Part shown: positions 45,469 through 54,619 of the stretch, in pieces
Layout of the letters: every line of letters begins with the position of its first letter
How positions within the stretch are numbered: position 1 is the stretch's first letter
From: Mesorhizobium_K marinum
GTDB taxonomy: Bacteria > Pseudomonadota > Alphaproteobacteria > Rhizobiales > Rhizobiaceae
Length of the DNA stretch: 64,000 bases
Assembly (NCBI RefSeq): GCF_040813715.1
Contig: NZ_JBFOCH010000015.1
Reading direction: 5' to 3' (one strand)
Position numbers and translations under genes: made by a program
The notes under the pieces: model-generated
The model's input: the letters and a program-made list of their open reading frames with translations, nothing else
What the model was told of the DNA's origin: nothing
Database searches by the model: none

Positions 45469-46794
45469 CTAGACGCCCGGCGCGATGCGCCTGACCACGG
45501 CCTTCTGCACCGATGGCCGCGTCCTGCCGATCGTGTAGGCGGCGCGGATCTCCCGCGCGGCCGTCTCGGCGGCGGACCGCGTTCGCGCATGGACGATGGC
45601 GAGCGGCTCGCCCTTCACCGCTTCGGCGCCGACCGGCAGCAGGCCGGTGATCCCGACCGCATGGTCGATCACGTCGTCGGGCTTGGTGCGGCCGCCACCC
45701 AGCGCGACCACGGCAAGGCCGATGTCGCGCGTCTCGATGCCGGTGACATGCCCGTTCTCCCCGGCCGCGACCGCATGCTCGAAAGGCGCCTTGGGCAGAT
45801 AGGCGAGGGGCCGATCCATGAAGTCGGCGGGGCCGCCGAGGGTGGCCACCATCGTCGCGAAAGCCTCGGCGGCGCGGCCGCTGTCCAGCGCGTCCGTCGC
45901 GCGCGCCATGCCTTCGCGGTTCGAGCCGGCGATGCCGGCGGCGATGAGCATCTCGGCGGCAAGCGCCATGGTGACTTCGAAAAGCCGCCTGTCGCGCCGG
46001 CGTCCGGCCAGGAAGTCGATGGCGTTGAGCACCTCGACGGCGTTGCCCGCGGCCGAGGCCAGAGGCTCGTTCATGCCGGTTATCAGCGCCGACGTGCGCG
46101 TGCCCGCGCCGTTGGCGACCTCGACCAGGCTTTTTGCGAGTTCGGTCGCGTCGCGGCTTTTCGCCATGAAGGCACCGTTGCCGACCTTGACGTCGAGCAC
46201 CAGAGACTGCAGCCCTGCGGCGAGCTTCTTCGACAGGATGGAGGCGGTGATCAGCGGCACGGATTCGACCGTCGCCGTGACGTCGCGGATGGCGTAGAAA
46301 CGCTTGTCGGCGGGAGCGAGCGCCGCGGTCTGGCCGATGATGGCACAGCCGGCCGCCAGCACCGTCTTGCGGAACAGCGCATTGTCGGGCTGGCTGACAT
46401 AGCCGGGAATGGCGTCCATCTTGTCGAGCGTGCCGCCGGTGTGGCCGAGCCCGCGGCCCGAGATCATCGGCACGTAGGCGCCGCAGGCGGCGACGATCGG
46501 CGCCAGCATCAGCGAGACATTGTCGCCGACGCCGCCGGTGGAATGCTTGTCGGTGACCGGGCCGGGCAGGTCCGACCAGTCGAGCGTGTCGCCGGAATCG
46601 CGCATCGCGAGCGTCAGCGCGACGGCCTCGTCGCGGCTCATGCCGTTGAAGAAGACCGCCATGGCGAAGGCCGCGACCTGCCCTTCCGACACCTTCCCGG
46701 ACGAGATGCCCGCGACGAAGGCGGCGATCTCTTCCTTCGACAGCGGCTTGCCGTCGCGCTTCCTGCGGATGATCTCCTGGGGCAGCACGGTCAC
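45469..46794 (-). CDS. deoA: Thymidine phosphorylase
   Basis: Cleaves thymidine or deoxyuridine with phosphate to base plus deoxyribose 1-phosphate. The 441-residue protein starts (GTG) TVLPQEIIRRKRDGKPLSKE and shows the signature SGRGLGHTGGTLDKMDAIPG, DKHSTGGVGDNVSLMLAP, and LVLDVKVGNGAFM. The GTG at 46794 overlaps the punA stop by four bases (GTGA), so translation is coupled; the longer upstream frame lies inside punA. It is the last gene of the cdd-punA-deoA run. Confidence 0.95.
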   Translation of the reverse strand: MTVLPQEIIRRKRDGKPLSKEEIAAFVAGISSGKVSEGQVAAFAMAVFFNGMSRDEAVALTLAMRDSGDTLDWSDLPGPVTDKHSTGGVGDNVSLMLAPIVAACGAYVPMISGRGLGHTGGTLDKMDAIPGYVSQPDNALFRKTVLAAGCAIIGQTAALAPADKRFYAIRDVTATVESVPLITASILSKKLAAGLQSLVLDVKVGNGAFMAKSRDATELAKSLVEVANGAGTRTSALITGMNEPLASAAGNAVEVLNAIDFLAGRRRDRRLFEVTMALAAEMLIAAGIAGSNREGMARATDALDSGRAAEAFATMVATLGGPADFMDRPLAYLPKAPFEHAVAAGENGHVTGIETRDIGLAVVALGGGRTKPDDVIDHAVGITGLLPVGAEAVKGEPLAIVHARTRSAAETAAREIRAAYTIGRTRPSVQKAVVRRIAPGV

Positions 46795-47772
46795 AGCCCT
46801 TCCGCGATCGCGTGCCTGAGGATCGCCGACAGCCGCGCGCCGCCGATCGGCGCCATGTCCTTGGTCTCCTGGTGCGAGAGTTCGCCCGCCGTCATGCCGG
46901 CGGCGAGGTTGGTCACCACCGAACAGGCGGCGACGCGCAGGCCGAGGAAACGCGCGAGGATGACTTCCGGAACGGTCGACATGCCGACCGCGTCGGCGCC
47001 GAAGCCGCGCGCCATGCGGATCTCGGCGGGCGTCTCGAAGGAGGGGCCCGAGAACCACATGTAGACGCCCTGGTGGAGCGGCGTGCCGGTGGCGGTGGCG
47101 GCGTCCAGCAAGGCCTTGCGCATGCCCCCGTCATAGGCCTTGGTCAGGCCGACGAAGCGGCGGTCGGTGGGTTCGCCGAACAGCGGGTTGGAACCGGAGA
47201 AGTTGATATGATCGGTGATCAGCATGACCGACCCGGGCGGGATGTCCTCCCGCAGCGAGCCGGCGGCATTGGTGAGGACGAGCCTGGTGATGCCGATCGC
47301 CGCGAGCGTCTCGATCGCCGGGCGCATGACGGCGGCGTCGCCGTGCTCGTAGTAGTGCGCGCGGCCGGCGAGCAGGAGCACCGGCCGGCCGCCGAAATGG
47401 CCCGCGACGACCTCGCCGGCGTGGCCGCTGACGCCGCTTTTCGGGAAGCCCGGCAGGTCGCCATAGGGGATGCGCACNGCCGATCGCCGCGAGCGTCTCG
47501 AGCGCCGGGCGCATGACAGCGGCGTCGCCGTGCTCGTAGTAGTGCGCGCGGCCGGCGAGCAGGAGCACCGGCCGGCCGCCGAAATGGCCCGCGACGACCT
47601 CGCCGGCGTGGCCGCTGACGCCGCTTTTCGGGAAGCCCGGCAGGTCGCCATAGGGGATGCGCACGGCGTTCTCCACCTCGCCGGCGAGCGGGCCGAGGCC
47701 GGAACCGAGCACTATGGCCAGGTCGGGTTTCAGGGCGCCGAGCCGTTCGGCGAGGATGGCGGCGGCGGTCAT
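46791..47772 (-). CDS. punA: Purine nucleoside phosphorylase, with assembly join
   Basis: Trimeric-type PNP splitting inosine and guanosine into base and ribose 1-phosphate. Motifs: IVLGSGLGPLAGEVENAVRI, GRAHYYEHGDAAVMRPAIET, LVLTNAAGSLREDIPPGS, the substrate-binding GPSFETPAEIRM and VGMSTVPEVILARFLGLRV. The N at 47478 with 186 duplicated bases breaks the frame. Removing 187 bases gives 264 residues, normal for the family. It overlaps cdd (upstream) and deoA (downstream) by four bases each. Confidence 0.93.
47292..47664. repeat. Unmerged contig ends around N at 47478
   Basis: Bases 47292-47477 recur as 47479-47664 with a few mismatches, inside punA. Confidence 0.9.
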
Positions 47773-48161
47773 TTCAGGATGTCCCCGGCGAAGCCGTAGG
47801 GCAGCATCTCGCCCATGGTGACGGTCTCGACGACCCCGCTTTCGTCGCAGAGGTGGAGTTTGGTTTCGGGGCGCGTGAACTCCGCCAGGCGCTGGCGGCA
47901 GCCGCCGCAGGGCGTTACCCTCGGCATGCGCTCGGCGATGACGGCGATCTCGGTGATCCTGCCGCCGCCGCCCATGATGTAGTGGCCGAGCGCGGTTGTC
48001 TCGGCGCACCAGCCTTCCGGGTAGGAGGCGACCTCGACATTGGCGCCGGAAAAGACGCGGCCGTCGTCGCAGCGCAGCGCCGCGCCGACCGAAAACTTCG
48101 AATAGGGGGCGTAGGCTTTCGCCATGGCCGACTTGGCCGCAAGGAAGAGATCGTGGGACAT
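47769..48161 (-). CDS. cdd: Cytidine deaminase
   Basis: Converts cytidine and deoxycytidine to uridine forms. The 130-residue, homotetrameric-type enzyme shows AYAPYSKFSVGAALRCDDG, the zinc/catalytic GWCAETTALGHYIM (Cys and Glu) and TPCGGCRQRLAEF with two more zinc cysteines. Length is standard. It is followed by punA with a four-base overlap and preceded by the ABC permease gene 41 bases upstream, so uptake and salvage genes share one transcription direction. Confidence 0.96.
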   Translation of the reverse strand: MSHDLFLAAKSAMAKAYAPYSKFSVGAALRCDDGRVFSGANVEVASYPEGWCAETTALGHYIMGGGGRITEIAVIAERMPRVTPCGGCRQRLAEFTRPETKLHLCDESGVVETVTMGEMLPYGFAGDILK

Positions 48162-48202
48162 GCTTTTTCTTCTTTCGTCCGTGTTGCGTCAGGCGGGCGC
48201 GA

Positions 48203-49174
48203 CTACCGTTCCTTCACATAAGGCACGCCGCCGGCGCGCGGCGGGATGGCCTTGCCGATGAAGCCGGCGAGCAGGATGACGGTGAGGATGTACGGCAGCG
48301 CCTGCATCAACTGGACGGGGACCTTGCCGATGAGCGGCAGCGGCGTTCCCTGAAGGCGGATCGACAGCGCGTCTAGGAAGCCGAACAGCAGGCAGGCGAA
48401 CATCGCCGGCACCGGCTTCCACTTTGCGAAGATCAGGGCTGCGAGCGCGATGTAGCCGCGCCCGGCGGTCATGTCCTTGACGAAGCCGGCGTTCTGCGAC
48501 AGCGCCATGTAGCAGCCGGCGAGCCCGGTCAGAACGCCCGTGCAGATGACGGCGCGGTAGCGCAGCCAGGTCACGGAGATACCCGCCGTGTCGACCGCCG
48601 CCGGGTTTTCGCCGACGGCGCGCAGCCTCAGGCCGAAGCGCGTCCTGAACAGCACCCACCAGGTGAACGGCACGGCGAGGAAGGCGATGTAGGCGAGCAG
48701 GGTGTGGCCGGAGAGCAGGCCGGAATAGAGCTGGCCGATGACCGGCACGTCGCGCAGCGCGTCGGCAAACGGCAGCGTGATCGCGCCGAAGCGGTCCTCG
48801 GCCGGCAGCGACGGCGTGCGGCCGCCCTGCTGGAACCAGGCCTGCCCGAGGATGATGGTCGATCCGGCGGCGATGAAGTTGATGGCGACGCCGGAGACGA
48901 TCTGGTTGCCGCGATGGGTGATCGACGCGAAGCCGTGCACCAGCGCCAGGCCGACCGAGACCAGCACCGCCATGACGAGGCCCATCCACGCCGAGCCGTA
49001 GACGGCGGCGGCCGCCGCGCCGGCAAACGCTCCGGCCAGCATCTTGCCTTCGAGCCCGATGTCGAAGACGCCGGCGCGCTCGGAATAGAGGCCGGCCAGG
49101 CAGGCGAGCAGCAGCGGCACCGACACGCGGATGGTGGAGTTCAGGATGTTGATGAGGGTGTCGACGAACTCCAT
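48203..49174 (-). CDS. Nucleoside ABC transporter permease (NupQ/YufQ-like)
   Basis: A 323-residue inner-membrane protein of the BPD_transp_2 family with about eight membrane segments: VSVPLLLACLAGLYSERAGV, FDIGLEGKMLAGAFAGAAAA, SGVAINFIAAGSTIILGQAW. Members next to BMP-type binding proteins form nucleoside importers. The initiation codon lies one base after the stop of the partner permease (49176). It forms a heterodimeric channel with that protein, driven by the ATPase encoded at 50315. Confidence 0.92.
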   Translation of the reverse strand: MEFVDTLINILNSTIRVSVPLLLACLAGLYSERAGVFDIGLEGKMLAGAFAGAAAAAVYGSAWMGLVMAVLVSVGLALVHGFASITHRGNQIVSGVAINFIAAGSTIILGQAWFQQGGRTPSLPAEDRFGAITLPFADALRDVPVIGQLYSGLLSGHTLLAYIAFLAVPFTWWVLFRTRFGLRLRAVGENPAAVDTAGISVTWLRYRAVICTGVLTGLAGCYMALSQNAGFVKDMTAGRGYIALAALIFAKWKPVPAMFACLLFGFLDALSIRLQGTPLPLIGKVPVQLMQALPYILTVILLAGFIGKAIPPRAGGVPYVKER

Positions 49175-49175
49175 G

Positions 49176-50318
49176 TCAGGCGCTCTCCCCCCGGGTCTGC
49201 GGCATCCCGACGGAGCGGGGGCTGAAGCTGGCGAACAGGGCCTGCACCCAGGGCCTGAACATGTGCTCGAGCGCCCCGGCGAACAGGATGACGAGGCCCT
49301 GGATGATGACGATCATGTCGCGGCTGATGTTGGGCATCTCGAAGGCGAGTTCCGCGCCGCCCTGATAGAGCATGCCGAACAGGATCGCCGCCGGCACGAT
49401 GCCGGCCGGATGCGAGCGCCCCATCAGGGCGACCGCGATGCCGACGAAGCCGGCGCCCGACACGAAGTCGAGCGAGACGTTGTGCTGGTCGCCCATGATC
49501 GGGTTGAGCGCCATCATGCCGGCGAGCGCGCCCGAGATCAGCATGGTGACGATGATGATGCGCGTCTCCGAGATGCCGGCGTAGCGCGCCGCCTTCGGGC
49601 TGAAGCCCATGGTGCGGATCTCGTAGCCGAGCTTGGTGCGCCAGATCAAAACCCAGACCACGAAGGCCATGACCAGCGCCAGCAGGAAGGACAGGTTGAG
49701 CGGCGCCGAGGGGCGGACGGTCAGGCCGAACTCCTGCAGCAGCCAGCCGAGCTTTGGCAGTTGCGCGCCTTCGGCGAGCTGGCGCGTCTGCGGCGCCATC
49801 GAGCCGCGCGGCTTGAGCACGTCGACCAGCAGGTAGACCATCGCCGACGCCGCGATGAAGTTGAACATGATGGTGGTGATGACGATGTGCGAGCCGCGCT
49901 TGGCCTGCAGGTAGGCGGGGATCAGCGCCCATAGCGCGCCGACGGCCGCCGCGCCGAGGATGGCAAGCGGAAAGGTCAGCCACCACGGCAGCACATGGTC
50001 GAAGGCGAGGCAGACGACGCCGACGCCGAGGCCCGCGATGTAGGCCTGGCCCTCGCCGCCGATGTTGAACAGGCCGCAATGGAAGGCGACCGCAACGGCG
50101 AGCCCGGTGAAGATGAAGTTGGTGGCGTAGTAGAGCGTGTAGGCGATGCCCTGGCCGCTGCCGAAGGCGCCGTCGACCAGGATGACGGCGGCGCGGACCG
50201 GGTTCTCGCCAACCAGCAGCACCACCAGCCCGGCGACGACGAAGGCGACGAACAGGTTGATGAGCGGGATAAGCCCGTAGTCGGCCCAGCCGGGGAGCTT
50301 CGCGTAGGGGGTGCTCAC
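49176..50318 (-). CDS. Nucleoside ABC transporter permease (NupP/YufP-like)
   Basis: The 380-residue partner permease, about ten membrane segments, with the typical CGLFNIGGEGQAYIAGLGVG and a conserved SGALAGMMALNPIMGDQHNV loop. The cytoplasmic coupling loop region is GYEIRTMGFSPKAARYAGIS (the EAA-like helix that docks on the ATPase). It overlaps the ATPase gene by four bases and is followed directly by the second permease. The adjacent salvage enzymes support nucleosides as substrates. Confidence 0.92.
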   Translation of the reverse strand: MSTPYAKLPGWADYGLIPLINLFVAFVVAGLVVLLVGENPVRAAVILVDGAFGSGQGIAYTLYYATNFIFTGLAVAVAFHCGLFNIGGEGQAYIAGLGVGVVCLAFDHVLPWWLTFPLAILGAAAVGALWALIPAYLQAKRGSHIVITTIMFNFIAASAMVYLLVDVLKPRGSMAPQTRQLAEGAQLPKLGWLLQEFGLTVRPSAPLNLSFLLALVMAFVVWVLIWRTKLGYEIRTMGFSPKAARYAGISETRIIIVTMLISGALAGMMALNPIMGDQHNVSLDFVSGAGFVGIAVALMGRSHPAGIVPAAILFGMLYQGGAELAFEMPNISRDMIVIIQGLVILFAGALEHMFRPWVQALFASFSPRSVGMPQTRGESA

Positions 50319-51847
50319 TCGGCGGCCTCCTGCTTCTCGACGCCGGCCATCAGGAGGCCGAGCTCGCCTTCGGTGGCGTCGGGCCCACGCTCGCCGACGA
50401 CGCGGCCGTCGAACATCACGAGGATGCGGTCGGAAAGCGAGCGGATCTCGTCGAGCTCGACCGAGACGAGCAGCACCGCCTTGCCCTGGTCGCGCATGGC
50501 GATCAGCTGCTTGTGGATGAACTCGATGGCGCCGACGTCGACGCCGCGCGTCGGCTGGCCGACGATCAGCACGCCCGGGTCCTGCTCCATTTCCCGCGCG
50601 AGCACGATCTTCTGCTGGTTGCCGCCGGAGAAGTTCGCCGTCTTCAGCCGGTCGTTGGCGGGACGGATGTCGTATTTGGCGATCTTTTCCTGGGCGTCGG
50701 CGTGGATCGCCTTGAGGTCGAGGAACGGGCCTTTCAGGTATTGCGGCTTGTCGTGATATCCGAGAATGGAATTCTCGCTCTCCTCGAAGGCGAGAACCAG
50801 GCCGACATGGTGGCGGTCTTCCGGCACGTGCGCCAGGCCGCGGTCGCGCAGTTCGCCGGGGTCGGCGTCGCCGGTGACCGCGATCGGCTTGCCGTCGAGC
50901 AGCACGGTCCCGGCTACGGCGCGGCGGATGCCGGAGACCGCCTCGAGCAGTTCCGACTGGCCGTTGCCGGCGACGCCGGCGATGCCGACGATCTCGCCGC
51001 CGCGCACGTCGAAGGAGACGTCCTTGACCATGGTGACGCCGCGCGAATCCTTAACGGTCAGTCCGTTGACGGAGAGCTTCACCTGCGCCGGGCGGGATTC
51101 GCCCTTTTCGACGCGCAGCAGCACGCGGCGCCCAACCATCAGTTCGGCCAGTTCCTCGACCGTCGTGTCGGCGGTCGCGCGCGTCGCCACCACGGTGCCC
51201 TGGCGCATGACCGAGACGGTGTCGGTGATGGCCATGATCTCGCGCAGCTTGTGCGTGATCAGGACGATCGTCTTGCCCTGCTCCTTGAGCTGCTTGAGGA
51301 TGCGGAACAGGTGGTCGGCCTCGGCCGGCGTCAGCACGCCGGTCGGCTCGTCGAGGATGAGGATCTCGGCGCCGCGGTAGAGCGCCTTCAGAATCTCGAC
51401 GCGCTGCTGCAGGCCGACCGGCAGTTCCTCGATGATCGCGTCGGGGTCGACCTCGAGGCCGTACTCGTGCTCGAGGCGCTCGAGTTCGGAGCGCGCATTG
51501 GCGATGCTGCTCTTGAGCAGCGCCTCGTGCTCGGCGCCGAGGATGACGTTTTCGATGACGGAGAAATTCTCGACCAGCATGAAGTGCTGGTGGACCATGC
51601 CGATGCCGAGCGCGATGGCGTCGTTGGGGGTCTTGATCGCGACGGGCTTGCCGTCGACCCTGATCTCGCCGCTGTCGGCCTGGTAGAAGCCGTAGAGGAT
51701 CGACATCAGCGTCGACTTCCCGGCCCCGTTCTCGCCGACGATGCCGAGGATCGAGCCGCGCTCGATCGCGAGGTTGATGTCGCGATTCGCCCTGACTGCG
51801 CCGAAACTCTTGTTGATGCCGACGAGTTCGATTGCGGCTTCAGCCAT
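50315..51847 (-). CDS. Nucleoside ABC transporter ATP-binding protein (NupO/YufO-like)
   Basis: A 510-residue tandem ATPase energising the importer. The first cassette is canonical (Walker A GENGAGKST; Walker B LILDEPTGVLTPAE; signature LPVGLQQRVEILKAL). The second has a degenerate Walker A region (GVAGNGQSE) but keeps the signature FSGGNQQKIVLAREM; its Walker B is LIVGQPTRGVDVG, lacking the usual DE pair, as in other BMP/ribose-type tandem ATPases. The ATG at 51847 (MAEAAIELVGINKSF) is chosen; the 140-residue upstream extension is spurious. It is first in the run that includes both permeases, cdd, punA and deoA. Confidence 0.94.
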   Translation of the reverse strand: MAEAAIELVGINKSFGAVRANRDINLAIERGSILGIVGENGAGKSTLMSILYGFYQADSGEIRVDGKPVAIKTPNDAIALGIGMVHQHFMLVENFSVIENVILGAEHEALLKSSIANARSELERLEHEYGLEVDPDAIIEELPVGLQQRVEILKALYRGAEILILDEPTGVLTPAEADHLFRILKQLKEQGKTIVLITHKLREIMAITDTVSVMRQGTVVATRATADTTVEELAELMVGRRVLLRVEKGESRPAQVKLSVNGLTVKDSRGVTMVKDVSFDVRGGEIVGIAGVAGNGQSELLEAVSGIRRAVAGTVLLDGKPIAVTGDADPGELRDRGLAHVPEDRHHVGLVLAFEESENSILGYHDKPQYLKGPFLDLKAIHADAQEKIAKYDIRPANDRLKTANFSGGNQQKIVLAREMEQDPGVLIVGQPTRGVDVGAIEFIHKQLIAMRDQGKAVLLVSVELDEIRSLSDRILVMFDGRVVGERGPDATEGELGLLMAGVEKQEAAE

Positions 51848-52014
51848 GCGGCCGGTTCCCACCTTATTTTTCTTGTCGCAAGAGCTAGCATGCCGCATAT
51901 CGGCTGCCAATCGCGGCTCCCCGCCGCACATCTCGTCAAATCCGCGCCGGCTTGTCAATTTCCGGGCAATTGCCGCAGCGTGATCCGGCGAAGGCCGAAG
52001 GAGAGAGGTGCGCC

Positions 52015-52236
52015 ATGACAGCGCCAGACGACCGAACCGGCGAGCGCCTGACCACGCTCGAGATCCGCGCCGCCGAGCAGGAAAAGACCATCGAGGAACT
52101 GTCGGCGCAGCTTGCCGAACAGTGGCGCACGATCGAGGGCCTGCGCCGGAAACTCGACCTCCTGGCCGACCGCTTCCTGGCGCTGGAGGAGCGCACCGCG
52201 CCGGAGGTTCCGGTGACGAAGCCGCCGCACTGGTAG
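52015..52236 (+). CDS. slyX: SlyX family protein
   Basis: A 73-residue coiled-coil protein with the SlyX pattern: RLTTLEIRAAEQEKTIEELS, then LAEQWRTIEGLRRKLDLLAD, and the C-terminal PPHW (SlyX ends PPHY/PPHW). Function is not established beyond an old lysis phenotype context in enterobacteria. GGAGAGAG precedes the ATG at 52015. It is divergent from the nucleoside ATPase gene and upstream of the RskA-like gene. Confidence 0.9.
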   Translation: MTAPDDRTGERLTTLEIRAAEQEKTIEELSAQLAEQWRTIEGLRRKLDLLADRFLALEERTAPEVPVTKPPHW

Positions 52237-52340
52237 GAACGGTGCGCGGCGTGGGATCGGGCATGGCCGGGCCGGCGCTTTGAGGCGAAACGATCGGCGG
52301 ATTTGCTGCTATGCTGCGGCGTTACCTGGGGGTGGCGGCC

Positions 52341-52829
52341 ATGGAAGGCGATGGCGACCGGATGGAAAGGGCCCAGCGCTACGTGCTCGGCCTGATGGAC
52401 GACGAAGAGCGCGAGCGCGCCGAGCGCGACCTCGAGACCGACCACGCGCTTCGCGAGGCGATGGTGGAGATGGCGGGGCGCATGCGCGTGTTCGAGCGAC
52501 GGCCGGCCGCCGAGGCGGCAGTGGACGGCGTGCATCCCGACGACTGGCGGCTGCTCAAGGAACGGCTGGAGGCGATGCCGCAGATGCGCCCGGCGGCGGC
52601 GCCCGGGCCAGTGCAACCGGCAGAGGAAAGGGATCAGCAGGTCGCGGAGAAGCCGGTCACCTTCGGGCGGCGTCGCTCCGACCGGATGCCGCCCCCTCCG
52701 CCGCCGCCGGCGGCCGCCGCGGGGACGCACGGAACCGGCCTGCATTCGGTTCCCGGCAGGCGGGCGCTGCTTCTTGCACTCTGCCTGATCGCCGCTTTTG
52801 CGCTCGGCTTCATCGCGGGCAGGCTGTGA
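52341..52829 (+). CDS. Short RskA-like anti-sigma-type membrane protein
   Basis: A 162-residue protein. Residues about 8-50 (ERAQRYVLGLMDDEERERAE followed by a helix with DHALREAMVEM) resemble the N-terminal anti-sigma domain of RskA-type factors. A Pro/Ala-rich linker follows (about 85-130), and the C-terminus is a single membrane segment (ALLLALCLIAAFALGFIAGRL). The usual periplasmic RskA domain is absent. No sigma-factor gene lies nearby, so the anti-sigma role is inference. An ATG 30 bases upstream (52311) is the alternative start; 52341 has a better G-rich site. Confidence 0.6.
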   Translation: MEGDGDRMERAQRYVLGLMDDEERERAERDLETDHALREAMVEMAGRMRVFERRPAAEAAVDGVHPDDWRLLKERLEAMPQMRPAAAPGPVQPAEERDQQVAEKPVTFGRRRSDRMPPPPPPPAAAAGTHGTGLHSVPGRRALLLALCLIAAFALGFIAGRL

Positions 52830-53589
52830 ACACCGCTGCGTGACGGCCCGGGCACGGTGCCGGGCGAGGGGGCGGCATGAAAAAAAGGCCGCCGGGATCG
52901 CTCCCGGCGGCCGCATGCGCAAAGGGACTGCCTGTCAGTAGGGGCAGGCGTCGTCAGACATGTAGTCGTGGACGGTGATGGTGCCGGCGATGATGTCGGC
53001 CTTGGCCTTTTCGGCCGCCGCCTTCATCTCCGGCGTGATCAGGTCCTTGTTGTTGTCGTCGAGCGCNNNNNNNNNNNNNNNNNNNNNNNNNNNNNNNNNN
53101 NNNNNNNNNNNNNNNNNNNNNNNNNNNNNNNNNNNNNNNNNNNNNNNNNNNNNNNNNNNNNNNNNNNNNNNNNNNNNNNNNNNNNNNNNNNNNNNNNNNN
53201 NNNNNNNNNNNNNNNNNNNNNNNNNNNNNNNNNNNNGCCGCCGCGGGGACGCACGGAACCGGCCTGCATTCGGTTCCCGGCAGGCGGGCGCTGCTTCTTG
53301 CACTCTGCCTGATCGCCGCCTTTGTGCTCGGCTTCATCGCGGGAAGGCTGTGAACGCCGCTGCGTGACGGCCCGGGCACGGTGCCGGGCGAGGGGCGGCA
53401 TGAAAAAAAGGCCGCCGGGATCGCTCCCGGCGGCCGCATGCGCAAAGGGACTGCCTGTCAGTAGGGGCAGGCGTCGTCAGACATGTAGTCGTGGACGGTG
53501 ATGGTGCCGGCGATGATGTCGGCCTTGGCCTTTTCGGCCGCCGCCTTCATCTCCGGCGTGATCAGGTCCTTGTTGTTGTCGTCGAGCGC
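52713..53589. repeat. 170-N gap flanked by a 354/353-base duplication
   Basis: Bases 52713-53066 recur as 53237-53589 with a few mismatches and one missing G, around N 53067-53236. The duplicated block contains the end of the RskA-like gene, the terminator and the last 44 codons of the bmp gene. The apparent second copies (53237-53353 and 52935-53066) are artefacts. Nothing else is present between 52830 and 53457. Confidence 0.92.
53403..53435 (-). terminator. Rho-independent terminator of the bmp gene
   Basis: Perfect 11-bp stem GGCCGCCGGGA/TCCCGGCGGCC with a TCGC loop (53410-53435), followed on the minus strand by seven T (53409-53403). It lies 22 bases past the bmp stop. The artefactual duplicate is at 52880-52912. 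Confidence 0.9.
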
Positions 53590-54447
53590 GTAGTCGACAC
53601 CGCCTTCCTTGAGGCCGAGGTTGTTGATGCCGCCGGCGAGCTTGCCGTCCTTGGCGTCCATGAAGGCGCCGTAGACCGCGGTGTCGACGCGCTTCAGCAT
53701 CGAGGTCAGCACCTTGCCGGGCTGCAGGCCGTTCTGGTTCGAATCGACGCCGACGCCGAGCTTGCCGGCATCAGCCGCCGCCTGCAGAACGCCGACGCCG
53801 GTGCCGCCGGCCGCGGCGTAGATCACGTCGGCGCCCTGGTCGATCTGCGTCTTGGCGATCTCGCCGCCCTTGGTCGGGTCGTTCCAGGCGGCCGGCGTGT
53901 CGCCTGTCATGTTCTGGATGACCTCGGTCGCGCCGGCGGCCTTGGCGCCGCCGACATAGCCGCAGCCGAAGCGGCGGATGAGCGGGATGTCCATGCCGCC
54001 GATGAAGCCGACCTTCTTGGTGGTCGACGCCATGCCGGCGAGCAGGCCGACGATGTAGGAGCCTTCCTGTTCCTTGAAGACGAGCGAGCGCACGTTCGGC
54101 TTGTCGACGACCATGTCGATGATGGCGAACTGCTGGTCAGGGAAGTCGGTGGCGACCTTGTCGAGCGATTCGGCCCAGGAGAAGCCGGCCATGACGATCG
54201 GATTGCGGCCGTCCTCGGCGAAGCGGCGCAGCGCCTGCTCGCGCTGCGAGGCGTTGGAAACTTCGAACTCGACATACTCGATGCCGGTCTCGGACTTGAA
54301 CTTTTCGGCGCCGTTGTAGGCGGCCTCGTTGAACGACTTGTCGAACTTGCCGCCGAGGTCATAGAGCAGCGCCGGCTTGATGTCCTGCGCGTGGGCCGAG
54401 AAGGACAACGCGGTCGCGGCCAGGAGGCCGAACAAAATACGTTTCAT
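53458..54447 (-). CDS. BMP-family nucleoside-binding lipoprotein/periplasmic protein
   Basis: Substrate-binding component of the nucleoside ABC importer, 329 residues. A signal peptide (residues 1-20, cleavage after SAHA) is followed by the BMP fold: ALLYDLGGKFDKSFNEAAYN, FAIIDMVVDKPNVRSLVFKE, GSYIVGLLAGMASTTKKVGF, GADVIYAAAGGTGVGVLQAA. There is no lipobox Cys, so it is a free periplasmic protein. The ATG at 54447 gives the signal peptide; the upstream frame would mask it. It is separated from its ATPase and permease genes by slyX and the RskA-like gene and has its own terminator. Confidence 0.93.
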   Translation of the reverse strand: MKRILFGLLAATALSFSAHAQDIKPALLYDLGGKFDKSFNEAAYNGAEKFKSETGIEYVEFEVSNASQREQALRRFAEDGRNPIVMAGFSWAESLDKVATDFPDQQFAIIDMVVDKPNVRSLVFKEQEGSYIVGLLAGMASTTKKVGFIGGMDIPLIRRFGCGYVGGAKAAGATEVIQNMTGDTPAAWNDPTKGGEIAKTQIDQGADVIYAAAGGTGVGVLQAAADAGKLGVGVDSNQNGLQPGKVLTSMLKRVDTAVYGAFMDAKDGKLAGGINNLGLKEGGVDYALDDNNKDLITPEMKAAAEKAKADIIAGTITVHDYMSDDACPY

Positions 54448-54619
54448 GTGATCCACACCCTGTCGGTTTGTCTTTTTTACGGAATGCCCGGCGTCGGCCG
54501 GGTCGCCGGCCTCTGCGGGCACATGGCAGGGGAACGCACCCTCCGCTCATGCGGCAATCTTGCACGGCCAAAAACAAAATTCACGCGGAATCTTGACCAA
54601 CTGGAAAAGGGACGGGTGC

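Noticed and set aside
52935..53066. Second BMP-protein fragment, possible gene duplication
   Set aside because: It is the left copy of a contig-end duplication around the 170-N gap and stops at the gap.
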